From: Urechis unicinctus
Taxonomy: Eukaryota > Annelida > Polychaeta > Xenopneusta > Urechidae
NCBI GenBank assembly: GCA_034190875.2
Contig: CM067356.1
Coordinates: 51,365,263-51,429,262, forward strand
DNA: 64,000 bases
Direction of reading: 5' to 3'
Part shown: piece after piece, positions 14,300-29,499 of the stretch
Numbering within the stretch: the first letter of the stretch is position 1
Layout: each line of letters starts with the position of its first letter
The notes under the pieces: model-generated
The model's database searches: none
Told to the model about the DNA's origin: nothing
Seen by the model: the letters and a program-made list of their open reading frames with translations, nothing else
Translations under genes and position numbers: made by a program

Positions 14300-17200
14300 A
14301 TGGCTTTCATCTATGAGAGCAGCATAAAACCTGTTTTCTATTACCGGTGTAGCAATTTTGTTATGTTCTGTGAACTGAAATATTGCAAGTTACAGCGCTA
14401 CCCGCGCTGCTTTCAGCAATGTGCAACCCACAGACTAACCTACTCTTTCTGCATGCAGCTTGACAGGCTTTGCTGTTAATGCTGCTGCTGATAAATCACA
14501 CATAAATTTAGTTTTAGCATACCGTCCTATTTGTGAAATGCTTATCACTGCGATACACACCATGCCGGACTTGACCGAGATTAGAGACATTTACGTTTCG
14601 TCAATCCACTTCTTATGGTCCCTACTTGCAATATGGGCAACATCAAATTCGGCATACAAAAGGCGTGGGCGAAGAAGTGGGCGGGGATGTTTATAGAGTA
14701 CTCGGCGCTGTAGTGTTCTGTTGGCTGGTGGTTCATTTGCGTGTAGCAGCTACACCACTTTCATTGCCTAATCGTTCCCATGTGTGATACGAATTGAGAA
14801 TTGATCTCTCTTTAATCAAATCTATGAAAACTACAGGTAGCAAGAGCGTCGCAGTGAGCCCCAAACATGCGTGCGTTTCAGAACACTAATCTTGTGATCG
14901 TGAATAGGGATTTATAGTCCTGTGAACATTGGCTGGACATGGTTGTGGACTTAGGTGTCTTATTGGCGCTTAGTATAGGCTGTTCGTTGCAGGTTGTGGA
15001 CATTTAAGCATTCGCACGTCATCATAGAAAGTGCTGAACTATCATTGGTTCTGTGATTTGTATGAAGCACTTCCCTCTGACGGACGTAGTTTGATTTAAA
15101 GACAATTGCGACAGTTCTAAATTCGTGCATAGATTGTCACGATTTTTTTGCAGAGAGTAAGCTCGTATATAAAGCTAAGGAAATGTAAAATAAAAAGTAT
15201 AGGTCAATGGTGTAAATTTCTGAGTATGGCGAATTTAAGATCCACATGTTAAGCCAATGGGAATTATGATAATTTGATAATATTTTGGTTCTGCAGAAAA
15301 GCTCATACAGCGAATTGCATTATATTTAATATACAGACAGCACAATAACTGCTTTACAAAAAATCAAGAAAAAATGATGTCTCGCACCCTATGGCAAGCC
15401 GTTTATGAATTTATTGTTATTTTTTCTCTGGAATGGTGTACATCCTCCATAAAAAAAATTTGACCCATCAGTTTTAAACTAAACTTGGTAATATGGTGCA
15501 GTGTTGTATGTACTATGAGCAGAAATTAAAAAAATGATAGGTCCACGTAGTGTATGGGAAGCCACAATGGATTTTCGGTTGTATTCCCTGAGTGCGGTGT
15601 ATTACATTTTTAAAATGACATAAAATGACTGCTATTGATTATTACAAAATATATATGTTTATTTGTATAACACTTAACTTCCAAATTGACGTACAAAATA
15701 GCATATCATCGTCATATACATAGTCAACAACATAACTGTCTAAGAGTCCTTCTGTTTCTGTTGTGTTGTGCTGTGTGAGTGAAACTACCCCATGGTGATC
15801 GTCAGTCTGTTGACTACACTATGTGCGCACAAATTTCGTCACCAACTCGTTGCGGCGCAGACGCGGTCGCATGCTCACAAATGTGCGCACTGCTTTAAAG
15901 GTGATTCCCGCCAAAGGACGCGCAGTTGCAGTTGCTCTTCTGGGTGGCGCGGCAGTGAACGTAGCTTGCCTTTTACAATGATTTTCCTTTCTATTTTAAT
16001 CTTGATTACTATGCGTAGCAGGTCAGAGACCACAATCCGTGGAAGTAATCGCTTTTTTCCCTGTTTAAACATAGGTCATTTATATTTGAATTTGGATTCA
16101 TGATCGTAAGCATTAGATCTGGCTCTACTCTCTTGATCTAAGGTTAAGTTACCTTTATGCAATTTTATCAAATTTTAATGCTAACCCTGAACATTATATG
16201 TGCTGTGCCACGTTTAACAATAAGCATTATTTGTTCAGAATATTGGTTGACTGAATGTATGGGAAATATGTGCTGTTTTAAACGATGTTTATTTTGGGAT
16301 ATTAGGGAAAACATGTAGTTGTTAAGAGCTCATATGCTTAGGTACTCTCAGTCTTACGGTTCAACAACAAATTAACGAATATTAATGTTGTTTACTGGTG
16401 CATGAAGAGTGCTGTGACTCTGATTTATAACGCTGGTCTATGTGACTGTTAAATATACAGCCAAGTGATAATGTTTGTTGCATATAGTCTCATGGAATAG
16501 AATGTTGCGTCTTCTATCTATTTATTTGGTGGTCAGTGTACTCTTACTGCTTCCGGACGAATGCCACATGTCTTCGTTAATTACCTCGGTTGAATGGCAT
16601 TGGCATTTAAAAAATTGCTGTTCATAGTGTAACGCGCTGTAAGGCCTGTGTCCTGCTGGCTAGTGGTTTAGTTGAGTGTGAGTCACCGGGATAGTGCGGG
16701 CTCTTCAGGGCGACAATATTGTAATCGGAAATGCGGTTGTGACATCGAATGTAAGGAATGTGAACGAGAATCGCCAGTGGTAAGTGTACGAACTCATGCA
16801 TGCTATATTGCTATTAATGGGAGAAAACTGTGCATCTCCATTCGCTCCAGTTCTTGATTGGTTATCGCTGTAATCATTCACGATCGCACGACAAGCAATA
16901 ACTGGTAGTCTGGTATCTTGTGTTGTTAGCTCTTGGCATTGCACCCTATGCGTACCGTTCATGGCGAGTAGGATTTCAGTGTGCTCTTTAAATATAGTTG
17001 TACTGGCAAGCATAATACTTTAAAGGGTTGTTCGATTATCACTACTAATAGTAGTGATTAGCACTATAATTACATATTCGATGACAATACCTCCCTTGAT
17101 GACAATACCCCCATGACAATACCTCCCATGAGATGACAATACCTCCCATGAGATGACAATACATCCCATGAGATGACAATAACTCCCATGATATGACAAT

Positions 17201-18260
17201 ACCTCCCATGAGATGACAATACCTCCTGTGAGATGACAATACCCCCATGAGATGACAATACCTCCCATGAGATGACAATACCTCCCATGAGATGACAATA
17301 CCCCATGAGATGACAATACCTCCCATGATGATATGACAATACCTCCCATGTGAGATGACAATACCCCATGACTGTGAGATGACAATACCTCCTGTGATGA
17401 CAATACCTCGTGAGATGACAATACCTGACCTCCTGTGAGATGACAATACCTAATACCTCCCATGAGATGACAATACCTCCCATGAGATGACAAAACATCC
17501 CACGAGATGACAATACCTCGTGTGAGATGACAATACCTACTGTGAGATGACAATATCTCCCGTGAGATGACAATGCCTCATGTATAATTGTTCTTCTCGT
17601 CTCTCTTTTGATCCTGATACTTTTGGGCTTATGAGTTGAGCGTGTGCGAAAGGGATATTATGCATCATCAGGCTGTCCTAGTATCTAGCTAACACGTGCA
17701 TTAAAGCTTATGCCGCGCAGCTGTTATGCTTATTACAATCAAGCTAACCTACGATTAAGGAGTTATAAAGGCGATTGTACAATGACAATATTTGCTGTAG
17801 CGTGTGCAATATCAGAGGACATTTAACTTCTAAATGACTATTACTGGTGTTGTTTTAGGAGTTTACATTTGGCTGTGTCAGCATTATCCATTGCTATGTT
17901 CTATGCGGTGTATGCCGCTACATGTGTTGTTATTGATCTTCCTATTGTATATCTTCTTTACTCCTAGTGAGACCACTAAACACGGCTGTCTAGAGGGGGT
18001 TATTTCTACCGATCACAGTGCTCTGAACGTAATGGAGGTTGGGATAATGTATATTCCTAGATCTAATTTACTCGTATTAGCCTGATGGTACAGCAAGTTC
18101 TCTGAATCACAGCTGAATCTATCAAGGAGTTGCAAGCAGCTAATGCTATTCCTGGGACGCACATCTTCCTATTTCGTTAATCCTAAATAATATCCAAATA
18201 CCAGATTGTGGTATTACGTGGTACAGTAGGCCTGAAAATACAAAAGAGTACAACTGTCCT
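14300..18260 (+). repeat. Family W repeat, copy A (broken, enlarged)
   Basis: Blocks at about 14480-14935, 16640-16790 and 17830-18260 match 49.06-49.53 and 51.0-51.56 kb in the same order and orientation. Landmarks are GTTAATGCTGC, the TGCTGGC/TTGGCTGG box, GTGAATAGG followed by CCTGTGAA, a Cys-rich stretch ending in GTAAGT (16780-16785), CTGAACGTAATGGAGG and ACAGCAAGTT. Between the matching blocks this copy carries about 1.8 kb (14935-16640) that is absent from copy B, plus the minisatellite at 17.08-17.58 kb. The matching stretches read as a Cys-rich segment and a signal-like hydrophobic segment, so the family once encoded a secreted or membrane protein. It could be a duplicated host gene decaying in place or an element with introns. 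This copy is broken. Confidence 0.5.
17080..17582. repeat. 20-bp minisatellite, about 25 units
   Basis: Tandem copies of a unit close to GATGACAATACCTCCCATGA, about 25 in number. Shorter (17-19 bp) and longer variants are common, such as ACCCCC or ACCCC in place of ACCTCCC and TGTGA in place of ATGA. The minus strand is stop-free in all three frames over much of the array because 20 is not a multiple of three and the unit contains no stop in any minus frame. This produces three overlapping repetitive frames of 133-177 residues, which I regard as artefacts. Confidence 0.97.
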
Positions 18261-18320
18261 GTAAGATTATCTCAATTGCTGTCCAGATTGTAGGCTACAT
18301 TGTATGGCTAGTATTATTAT

Positions 18321-18623
18321 GTGATACTCGCATTAATAATATTGTTACATTTACCAATAGCTATCTATGGTTATGATGTGGACTTGCGCAAACAAAACAT
18401 TCCTTTTTTCACAGCAAACGCTAATCTAACAATAAATGAGGTGAAGATATATGCACACCGTATTGAAAGTCTTGCGTACCGTCTCCATGCATACTGGCAT
18501 GCTATGTCATTGGGTATCCTTTGGACAGCATTCATTACACTGCAACTGGAAGACATCCATCCTTACATAATTACTGCTTTGCAAATACAAAAGCATAGTA
18601 TACTATGTTTTATCGAAGCATAA
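18321..18623 (+). other. Unrecognised open frame with hydrophobic N-terminus
   Basis: A 100-residue frame opens just after family W homology ends. Residues 1-15 are hydrophobic and signal-like; then comes a mixed stretch with several aromatic residues and one NLT glycosylation-type site. No domain is recognised. The first codon in the frame is not a good initiation context. It could be a fragment of the same unit as W or chance. Confidence 0.15.
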
Positions 18624-18684
18624 TCCACATATACATCGTTTAAATGAAGTGGTCACTGAGTCTCCTCTACGTTCGTGGCAATGA

Positions 18685-18853
18685 ATTCAAAGCAGACCTG
18701 TGTATTCGTCTCCGATTTATATGGTTAACCGATGTAATCTAAGTGATAAACTCAAGTCTTACGTCAAGGGACAACAGTTAATCACTAGCATGTATCGATT
18801 CGTAAGAACACTAAACACTGGTACTTGCGACTTGAGAAGTTTCTTAGCTGACT
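18685..18853 (+). other. Coding-like exon candidate ending at a GTAAGT donor
   Basis: An open stretch of 56 codons with a protein-like composition (mixed charge, SYVKGQQ, YRFVRTLN, DLRSFLADC) runs directly into GTAAGT at 18854-18859, a consensus splice donor. There is no ATG that decides a start and no obvious acceptor. A stop ends the frame three codons past the donor. No family is recognised. It lies downstream of family W copy A and may belong to a broken gene or element there. Confidence 0.2.
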
Positions 18854-19297
18854 GTAAGTAGCGTCTTTCTACTCGCCATTAGCTGCTCGAGCCAACCCAT
18901 TCCCCGGAGACGTTTTGTTTCAAGACAACCTCCTCGTTTCTGTGTTAATGCCTTAACCTACAACGCAATCAGTTCCGCCCTCACTCATGTCACTGCTTTT
19001 AAACTGTCTGCTTCACCTGTTCTTGTTAAGAAAAGACAATCATGAGCAGCAGGCTGAGTATACGCGCAGGCTACCTGCTACTGATGCATTCAACATATGC
19101 GTCGTTTACCTTATACAGACCTCCTACCGCTTGTGACCTCAACCATAGGGCGCGATACAACACAGGTTCCGCTGCCGGCTTTGTCCTACCCCCTTCCCCT
19201 ACAATATTTAATTCCGCAGGACAAATTTCTTGCAATATGTGACTTACACTGAACAGGATGATAGGATGTCAGTATTGTATTCGGTATTTATCAGTGA

Positions 19298-19768
19298 GTG
19301 GGTGATAACAAAAACACCAGCCGTATACCCTTTGTGCATAGAAAGTGTGTCTTATCTCTATTCACGCACCCTGTGAACAATAATGTAATGAACACAGGCG
19401 TATCAGCGCCATCAGTCTTTATCGCGTCACAGACCATCGCTGTTTTACTCCAGATTGATTGCCTTCCGCTTATTAGTTTCGCCGGAGACATTTCCCAGTC
19501 AAAGATGCAGCTGTTCACAAATGGATCGAAAATATTGAACATAGCTACAATACCAAAATATAAAGAATATATTTGGAATCTACCTGGCATAGCGGAACCT
19601 ACACCTACAAGTGTACGCGTCATACTGTTTTACATGTTGACAACGGCGAGAGCATGTGATTCAAATAAAAAAAATGCTTTGCGGACAAATACGATTGATC
19701 GATATCGCACCATACCTTTATTGATCTGCGTTTGGATACCTCATGGTGTCATAACACAGCCGCTTTAA
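19298..19768 (+). other. Longest non-repetitive open frame, unrecognised
   Basis: The frame is open for 156 codons; the first ATG is at 19388, leaving 126 residues. The opposite strand is also open for 110 codons over 19291-19623, so stops are unusually sparse here. The composition is balanced, with aromatic residues, Pro pairs and one NGS site, but no domain, signal or membrane segment is clear. It is near the upper limit of chance length for this base composition. There is no matching copy elsewhere in the window. Confidence 0.2.
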
Positions 19769-22700
19769 CAGCGTTTATTTGACCCTTTCTTCGTTGCACA
19801 AAATCGTCTTAACCTACTTTGACAGGTCCGAACAAAGCAGAGGAATGTTGTGGGAGGGAGACACGGGTTATTTAAGTTCATTGAATGAAGATTTCCAATA
19901 AATAATAATGGTAATGTTTCACAATGTTAGCCAGGGACTAATTATTATGTTATACTCTCATGACAATTCGTTCAGTTATTAGTTGAGTTACTCCCTATGG
20001 CCTCGGGGTCGTTACGGTCGAACTGTCTCAGATTGATTATATAATGTAGGGCGAAAGAGTGGGCAGTCGTACTAGGTACAGTGTTGATACTTGTACACGC
20101 GTGGGTGTGTTATTGATTGCTTACTGAGTATTTATGTGACATGTCGGCTTTATTTCCCTTCAGTGGGCATATCCAAGAGGGATCCGCGAGCTACAGATCA
20201 ACTCATCATTGCATTTTTTTGATAGCTGTCATGCTGGTGTTTATCAGCCATCCTAACACAAAGTAAGCTAACAAACCCACATTGGAGTTACTCATCTAAA
20301 CGACCATCAATACGCTCAGCGCATAGCAGACTGGATGTTAATTATGTAGGGCATTAACACCACTCGATTTGTAGCAGATTAGTGAATCTGCGATTAAGAG
20401 TACAGTTTGTTAACCGAACTCAAACTAGGCAAGTAACATTACCTTGTATTTCAATAACTCTAATACATACATTATAATTGACATACTGGCATCTTGCTGC
20501 AGAATTTAACGGCCATGACACAGTGTGAAAAGTAAGGGAATTTAAGTGACTTCATATGTAAACTTTGCGACGGTTTGCTAGTTAATGCGATATATTATGT
20601 GCAATGGCATACACTTAGGTTATTGGCTTCCTGAGTAGAAATGTATTGCTCCTGAAACCTAACCATGATGACAGGCTTCTCATGCTTTTTAAACTATGGA
20701 TGTGCATATATACCAAATTATTCTTATAATAATATTCGTATTGTTCATCCTAATTGAGCTTGCTGACGATAACTGTCGGGTGGGGATCAACAGTTCGCAT
20801 AAGGTTTCACGTGTTAAACGTATTCAGGTATTCCATTGTCATCGATACTATCTTGCTCGTCCGCATGTGTTTTGGCACACTGATGTGAATTCCATCTGGG
20901 TTTCATATTACATTCAACATATAAGCAAAATGTATCTGTATTCCTCTGACTTTCTTGTATCTGCAAATCGAACATTCTTATTTGTTTATTGACTTGGCGA
21001 GTCAATTCTTTGACAAGGGACCGAAACTACTGAAAATGTGTCTTTGGTTGGACGTAAGACCGCCATAGAAGTTGGATGCAATCTGTCTGATTCACCAGGG
21101 TGTTTCTAATCTAAGAATATGCTGTTCAAATAATGTCTTTGTAGAACAGTCACACAGTCATTGCTTTGTCTTGTCTGCTTTGTGATACTAATGCCATGAC
21201 TACCTATCATAGCAATATGATAGATGTTGTCGCAAAGTGAGAAGCTCCACATGTAGATTAATATATATGTCTGTTTAACAAGCAAAACCGACCACACTTG
21301 GAATATGAAGTACTCAGCCGTCCCTTAGGTTACTTTCCTTAGTCTCATTCATATTTGCGTGAGTACTTCCAATGAAGCAATTCAGCAGATGAACCTGTGT
21401 TATTCTTCTCTCTCCATTGCAAACACTTACGTAGAATAGCATATGATACAATATTAAACACCTCCGCACGTTTATAGAATGTGTAACACATTCCAGCAAG
21501 ATCGCGTGTCCAGTAACAGTTTTGATGAAATTCCGTATGTACCACATCAACAGAAGAAATTCCCTCTTTGAACACTGTAGGATCTAAAGTACTCATCATT
21601 GTGCCGTCCTGGGAGGAAAGCGATTTCTTCAACTACTTTACGGGATAAATATTCGCAACTAGTTTTATATATGGGTAATGAACGCGACATAGATTCGTTA
21701 ATTCCGCCCAGCTGTGAAACATTTTTCATGGTATCGTAACTAATACATAAAGAGTAAACAAGTTTGATTTGGAAAGCAACCTAATCTATTAAAATATATG
21801 CATGTATAGATACATAAACAATTAATGCATGACTATAGTCATTAATGTTCCATCGTTCTTTCATGTAACTGATTGTCGTTGGCTACTTATTTCAGTCCAA
21901 CCATCAAACGCCCCATGGTGCATTGTACTATTTCATTTTAGTAGTTGCCATATTGTCTTCAATTCTGACACAGTAATAATAATATGGATGGATGTTGCTA
22001 TCATATAAAGAAATCGCGTACGAATTGTTTCAGCATGAAACTCCGCAGTCATGGCAGAACTAAACCAGGACCTATTTAATTCAGTCGACTTAATCCAATA
22101 CCCTCAGGGGGAAGACACTGAATGCCGTGTCCGTCCGATAATAGATCTGGATCAGCGACAATAGGAATTGTCTGCAAGTGACATCAATTTTTTATTCGGC
22201 CATAGAGAATATCTGATTACATTTCGCAATGGCTGTAAGAGTGTTGCCCTCTTCTCCTGTACTCGTACAATTGCAGTGAACCTTATTTAATATCTCTATT
22301 GAAATAACATCATTAGTGGCATTAACTGATCGACAAAATTGCTTAATTCCATAAACCTTGCCGAATGCTTGATTTCATTCTGGAGTGGTACAATAGAATT
22401 AATTACTTTGTTTCAGTCGCTAATAACGACTACACAAAAACAAGGGACAGCCGTATTGAAGTATGTATATCCCCTGTGTGTTTCAACAATAGGATCAAAT
22501 AAGCTGAGAGTAAAACAATCGTGGTATTAGAGACGTGTATCGTAGCTCAGTTACAGCAGAACAGACCATTTGATCGCTTTGGCTTGTAACGTTGCAAGGT
22601 TTCAAGCATTATTGGTGGGGATGATATCAGTTGAAGTTCATGCAATAATGGACATAATAAATAATGTCCAAGTAGGTTACCAGCCATGAAAAACATTGAT

Positions 22701-23867
22701 ATCACCTTCATTTTGTTGATACCCTCATGCTCAGGTTGATCGCCCTTGTCATTGTTTTTGGCAATTTTCTTGCTCATGAAGACAGTGTTGGTGAGTGGTC
22801 TTTCAGGTAAATTGGTTAGATGCTATTCTACGTCACTCTATGGTCAATTACTTGGATAGTATCTTAAGGTTACCCAACTGATTGCCGATTGTATCCATTT
22901 CATCTAATCAGCAATGATTGAGATTTGTTGTAGGTTTCACTGATTGCTGCTGATGCACTCCATTCCGTGTATACAAGAATGCTAATCTTGGACCGTATAC
23001 AGCTGCTCTGGCGGTCACATTGGACTCACGTTAATGTAGATGTGGTCTTTTGCGCAAGCAGTTTGCAATAAATCGTGTGGCAAATGAATAAATTAGCAAT
23101 TCAACCCGCCTTATCCGGAGTAGAGAACACATGGATTTTGAATTATTTTGCAATTGTCCTTGTTGCATCATTATCACGCCCATGCCAGCCAGCGGTTGGA
23201 CATGCAATGAAGTAAAATAGATTTGACTTCTACTTTCGACTATTGTATTTGCATCTCTATAGAGATCGTATGTAAACAAACACCAAATTCCCCTCCAACA
23301 GACATGTCATAGACGAATGCAGATCCAGTTCATTGTTGTGCTTTGAAATGAGGTGCAAGGTATTGACAGCTATTTTCCTATTTGCTATGTCTATTCGGCT
23401 CAACTTGCAGCTATTTACAAGCATCTAAGCAGATGGCGATTGTAGCCCTATCGGTTTTCGTTGCAGGTGCAAGATCTTTGCATGACAAAATCAGTACAAA
23501 GATTACATCAACACCTCATGCAACAGCGCTATACATTACAGTTTATGTACCCTTGACTGCTGATAAGAAAATCCCGGATTGGTGCTTTGTTATGCGTTGT
23601 TATGCAAAATGCAATTGATCCTAAGAAGATGGTTATTGTTTCAAATGATGCCAAGTACATCTTACATTTATGGACGTGTACACCAACTGTTAAATTTTCT
23701 GTTCAAACACTATAATTAACGTTCAGTACTAAGCGTTTTGACACGCTTGGTGCTTACGCCCTATGATATATTTATGTTTACGTATTTTGACTTCTTATAA
23801 CGATGTTATATTTGTTTACGTTCTGCATGTCCGACTTTCTGTGAATGCCCCTTAGTTCTAACTATCT
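19769..23867. other. Unassigned DNA
   Basis: About 4 kb without a recognised repeat, RNA or exon. Open frames are mostly under 100 codons on either strand (for example 20696-20992 plus, 21345-21632 minus) and look random. Confidence 0.45.
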
Positions 23868-25300
23868 GATCTGAACGAGGTGTGGGAAAAAGCTCTTGCG
23901 CCGAGGCTGAAGCAATCAACGTTCCATTTTCTAGCAGTGCCACTATACTTTTGATTTAGGTCGTGGTTATGATCAGATCCGTTTTTAAGTTCACTCTCAG
24001 GCAAATAAGGGTGGGTCTGAAACGTCATTTTATAGGTATGGCCTCCGTGATCCACTGTGAGGGTGGGGTGGGAGGAATATCAACACACTTCAGTGCAAAT
24101 CAGTTAATTGTGCTTTAGTGATCCAGCAAATATCTTTAGTTGATAAGTGCTATGCCTAATTAAGGAATATGTTATGGTGATTTATTGAAATTAACAGCCG
24201 TAACGTGGTATAGAAGTCGTATACTCCCTTTAGTGCCAAAGAAATGCAAAAAGACACACAGGTCGGGCTCATCCCCTTTCATTGATGGGACGGCCATTTA
24301 ACGTTGGTAACCGGTCAAATTATCCCATATCGTTGATGAAACCTGAATATATGGCAATAATCCGCGTCTGATAAACTTAGATACTATGGGTGTTTTCAGG
24401 ACATGCTATTCAGATGTGCAATAAGAAGCCAATGCATACCCTTGCCCCCTTTATTTACTGCTGGGGCGGAATGTCCTTGGGAGGCGAGCAAACACTACAA
24501 TTGTGGAAAATAGAAATTCGAAATATTCTGGTATGCGCCGGTGGCTCGTTCGAAGGAATGAAAATTATTATGTTGGTGTTCCCAATACCTACACGATTGA
24601 GGGATGCCCTCATCCCTGAATGCATTCTGTGCAAAAACGCACACAATTTAAAGCACATTCTCATTGATTGTGTCGATCGTATCCTCTCAAAATATTTTGA
24701 AAGGGTGGATCCATCTAAGATTCGTGGTTTAATTCAAGAAATTGGACTACATTACAGATTTTAAATGATTTTATTATCAATTTAAATAGATCAATTGAAT
24801 TAATGCTAATGGGTTCTTTCAATCTCCCAGTTTTTTTTATCTTTCCGTGTTTATTTCCCCCCACCTTTGTAGTCACCATATAACAAACTAGACTTGACAT
24901 ACCTTCAAAGCCTAAAATGTTAAAATAAGTAATCATGCATTTCATACCCAATAATCCGCAATGAATTTTATTGAAAGCCTCGCGAATTTGGTTTTGTTAA
25001 TTTGATCTGACATTTGTCAAATAAATGGGCGTCACAGAAATAGTAAATCTTCAAATGTATGGAGCAAGGGCGAATTTGCCAGCGCATAAACATTATCAAT
25101 TGACAGAGGGAGATCAGCATTACATTGACATGATATTAAACAATGCAGACAACATGTGCTTTGAACAGTTATGCAAACCTTGACGTTGCTGACATTAAAC
25201 AATTCTTCCATTTATTCCAGTTGTTATGTGCCAATATTTGATGACTATTCGATCTGTCACAATCGATTACTAGAGACACACAAGATTTAAAGTTGTACCG
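23868..25300 (+). mobile_element. LINE 3' end, CR1/Jockey-like, copy 1
   Basis: A 5'-truncated non-LTR retrotransposon. It matches 37.94-36.48 kb in inverted orientation along its whole length. Shared landmarks are TCTAGCAGTGCCAC, GATTTAGGTCGTGGTTAT, GTTGATGAAACCTG, GCAATAAGAAGC, CATTGA(T/A)TGTG, ATTTCCCCCCACCTTTGTAG and GCAGACAACATGTG. The reverse-transcriptase domain is missing. The last part of the second ORF is at 24390-24764, followed by a long 3' untranslated tail. It runs without a gap into antisense family X sequence at 25301. Confidence 0.75.
24390..24764 (+). pseudogene. LINE ORF2 C-terminal fragment
   Basis: This is an open stretch of 124 codons. Its last part has the pattern seen at the C-terminus of many CR1/Jockey-like ORF2 proteins: a Cys-x-x-Cys (ECILCKN) followed by LKHILIDC, then a charged stretch with an IGLHYRF end just before the stop. 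In the family this region follows the reverse transcriptase and may bind nucleic acid. The first part of the frame aligns poorly with the second copy and is probably out of the ancestral frame. There is no endonuclease or reverse transcriptase, so it is dead. Confidence 0.75.
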
Positions 25301-25462
25301 TATAGATTATTAAACCGCTAAACAGCGTTTGTAAAGATTTAGAGCAATGAGTTTGAAAAGTTAATTTATGGCCACCGTGACCGCTGTGGCCATGGTTGAC
25401 CTAAGATAAAGGTGATGCTTGATATGGAGGTTGTTGCTTATACGGTCTGCCAAAATGATGAA
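25301..25462 (-). mobile_element. Family X tail fragment joined to the LINE
   Basis: Read on the minus strand this matches 36.37-36.48 kb and, less closely, 31.9-32.0 kb. Shared words are TTGTACCGTATAGATTATTA, GTGGCCATGGTTG, AAGATAAAGGT and TGGAGG on the plus strand. The join with LINE sequence is at the same place as in the inverted composite at 36.48 kb, so the join predates the split of the two copies. Confidence 0.6.
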
Positions 25463-28890
<3,428 letters not shown>

Positions 28891-29196
28891 GTGACACAAT
28901 TTGCCTCATTACTTTGTTTTAGGTCAGGCTCAAAACATAAAATGCTCAATTTCATAAACAATGCCTACAAAACTTACGCTTTTGAAGGTGTAAAATATGC
29001 TTTACAGTATGCTCAGAACGACATTGTCAAATTTCGGCGCATTGATAAAATAACTGCTACATATGCTATTACATATACATATATAACTGCAGAGCTTCAA
29101 CGTTTTAGCTATTTATCATTCATTGCAATCTGTAACATTGGATCGCCATGCCTAAGTCTGATGGGGGTACACGCATATATTTGTGTACGGCATTAA
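28891..29196 (+). other. Unrecognised open frame
   Basis: 101 codons are open; the first ATG is about 50 bases in and gives roughly 85 residues. The middle part (NNAYKTYAFEGVKYALQY) is amphipathic-looking and the end is hydrophobic. No family is recognised. It ends shortly before the 12-bp array and upstream of the C repeat block. Chance is the simplest reading. Confidence 0.15.
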
Positions 29197-29203
29197 ATTA
29201 GAA

Positions 29204-29287
29204 TGATCATAACTGTGATCATAACTGTGATCATAACTGTGATCATAACTGTGATCATAACTGTGATCATAACTGTGATCATAACTG
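29204..29287. repeat. 12-bp tandem array, seven perfect units
   Basis: Seven exact head-to-tail copies of TGATCATAACTG (84 bp). Each unit contains the palindrome TGATCA. Identity is perfect, so the array is young. Twelve is a multiple of three, but the array lies outside any supported frame. Confidence 0.98.
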
Positions 29288-29499
29288 CTTCCTATGGCAT
29301 ATAATATATCATTTTGTCATGATAGACGAATATCAGTGTGACCTACGAAGGGGCTTGTACAAACAATAGCACAATTATAAAAACACAATTACTCAGCCAT
29401 ACAATCAGGTGGTTGGCATTGGCCATGCGCAATTGAAGAAATAAAAAAAAACCCCTACAATTATCACTTGAAAAGAAACTTTCTAATAAGACATACCAT

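Noticed and set aside
14700-16800. W box pair as long terminal repeats of one element
   Set aside because: Similarity between the two sites covers only about 50 bp, and neither has clear terminal dinucleotides, a primer-binding site or a target duplication.
17020-17573. Minus-strand repetitive proteins of 133-177 residues
   Set aside because: All three frames are open only because the 20-bp unit lacks stops; there is no sign of a start, a promoter or conservation.
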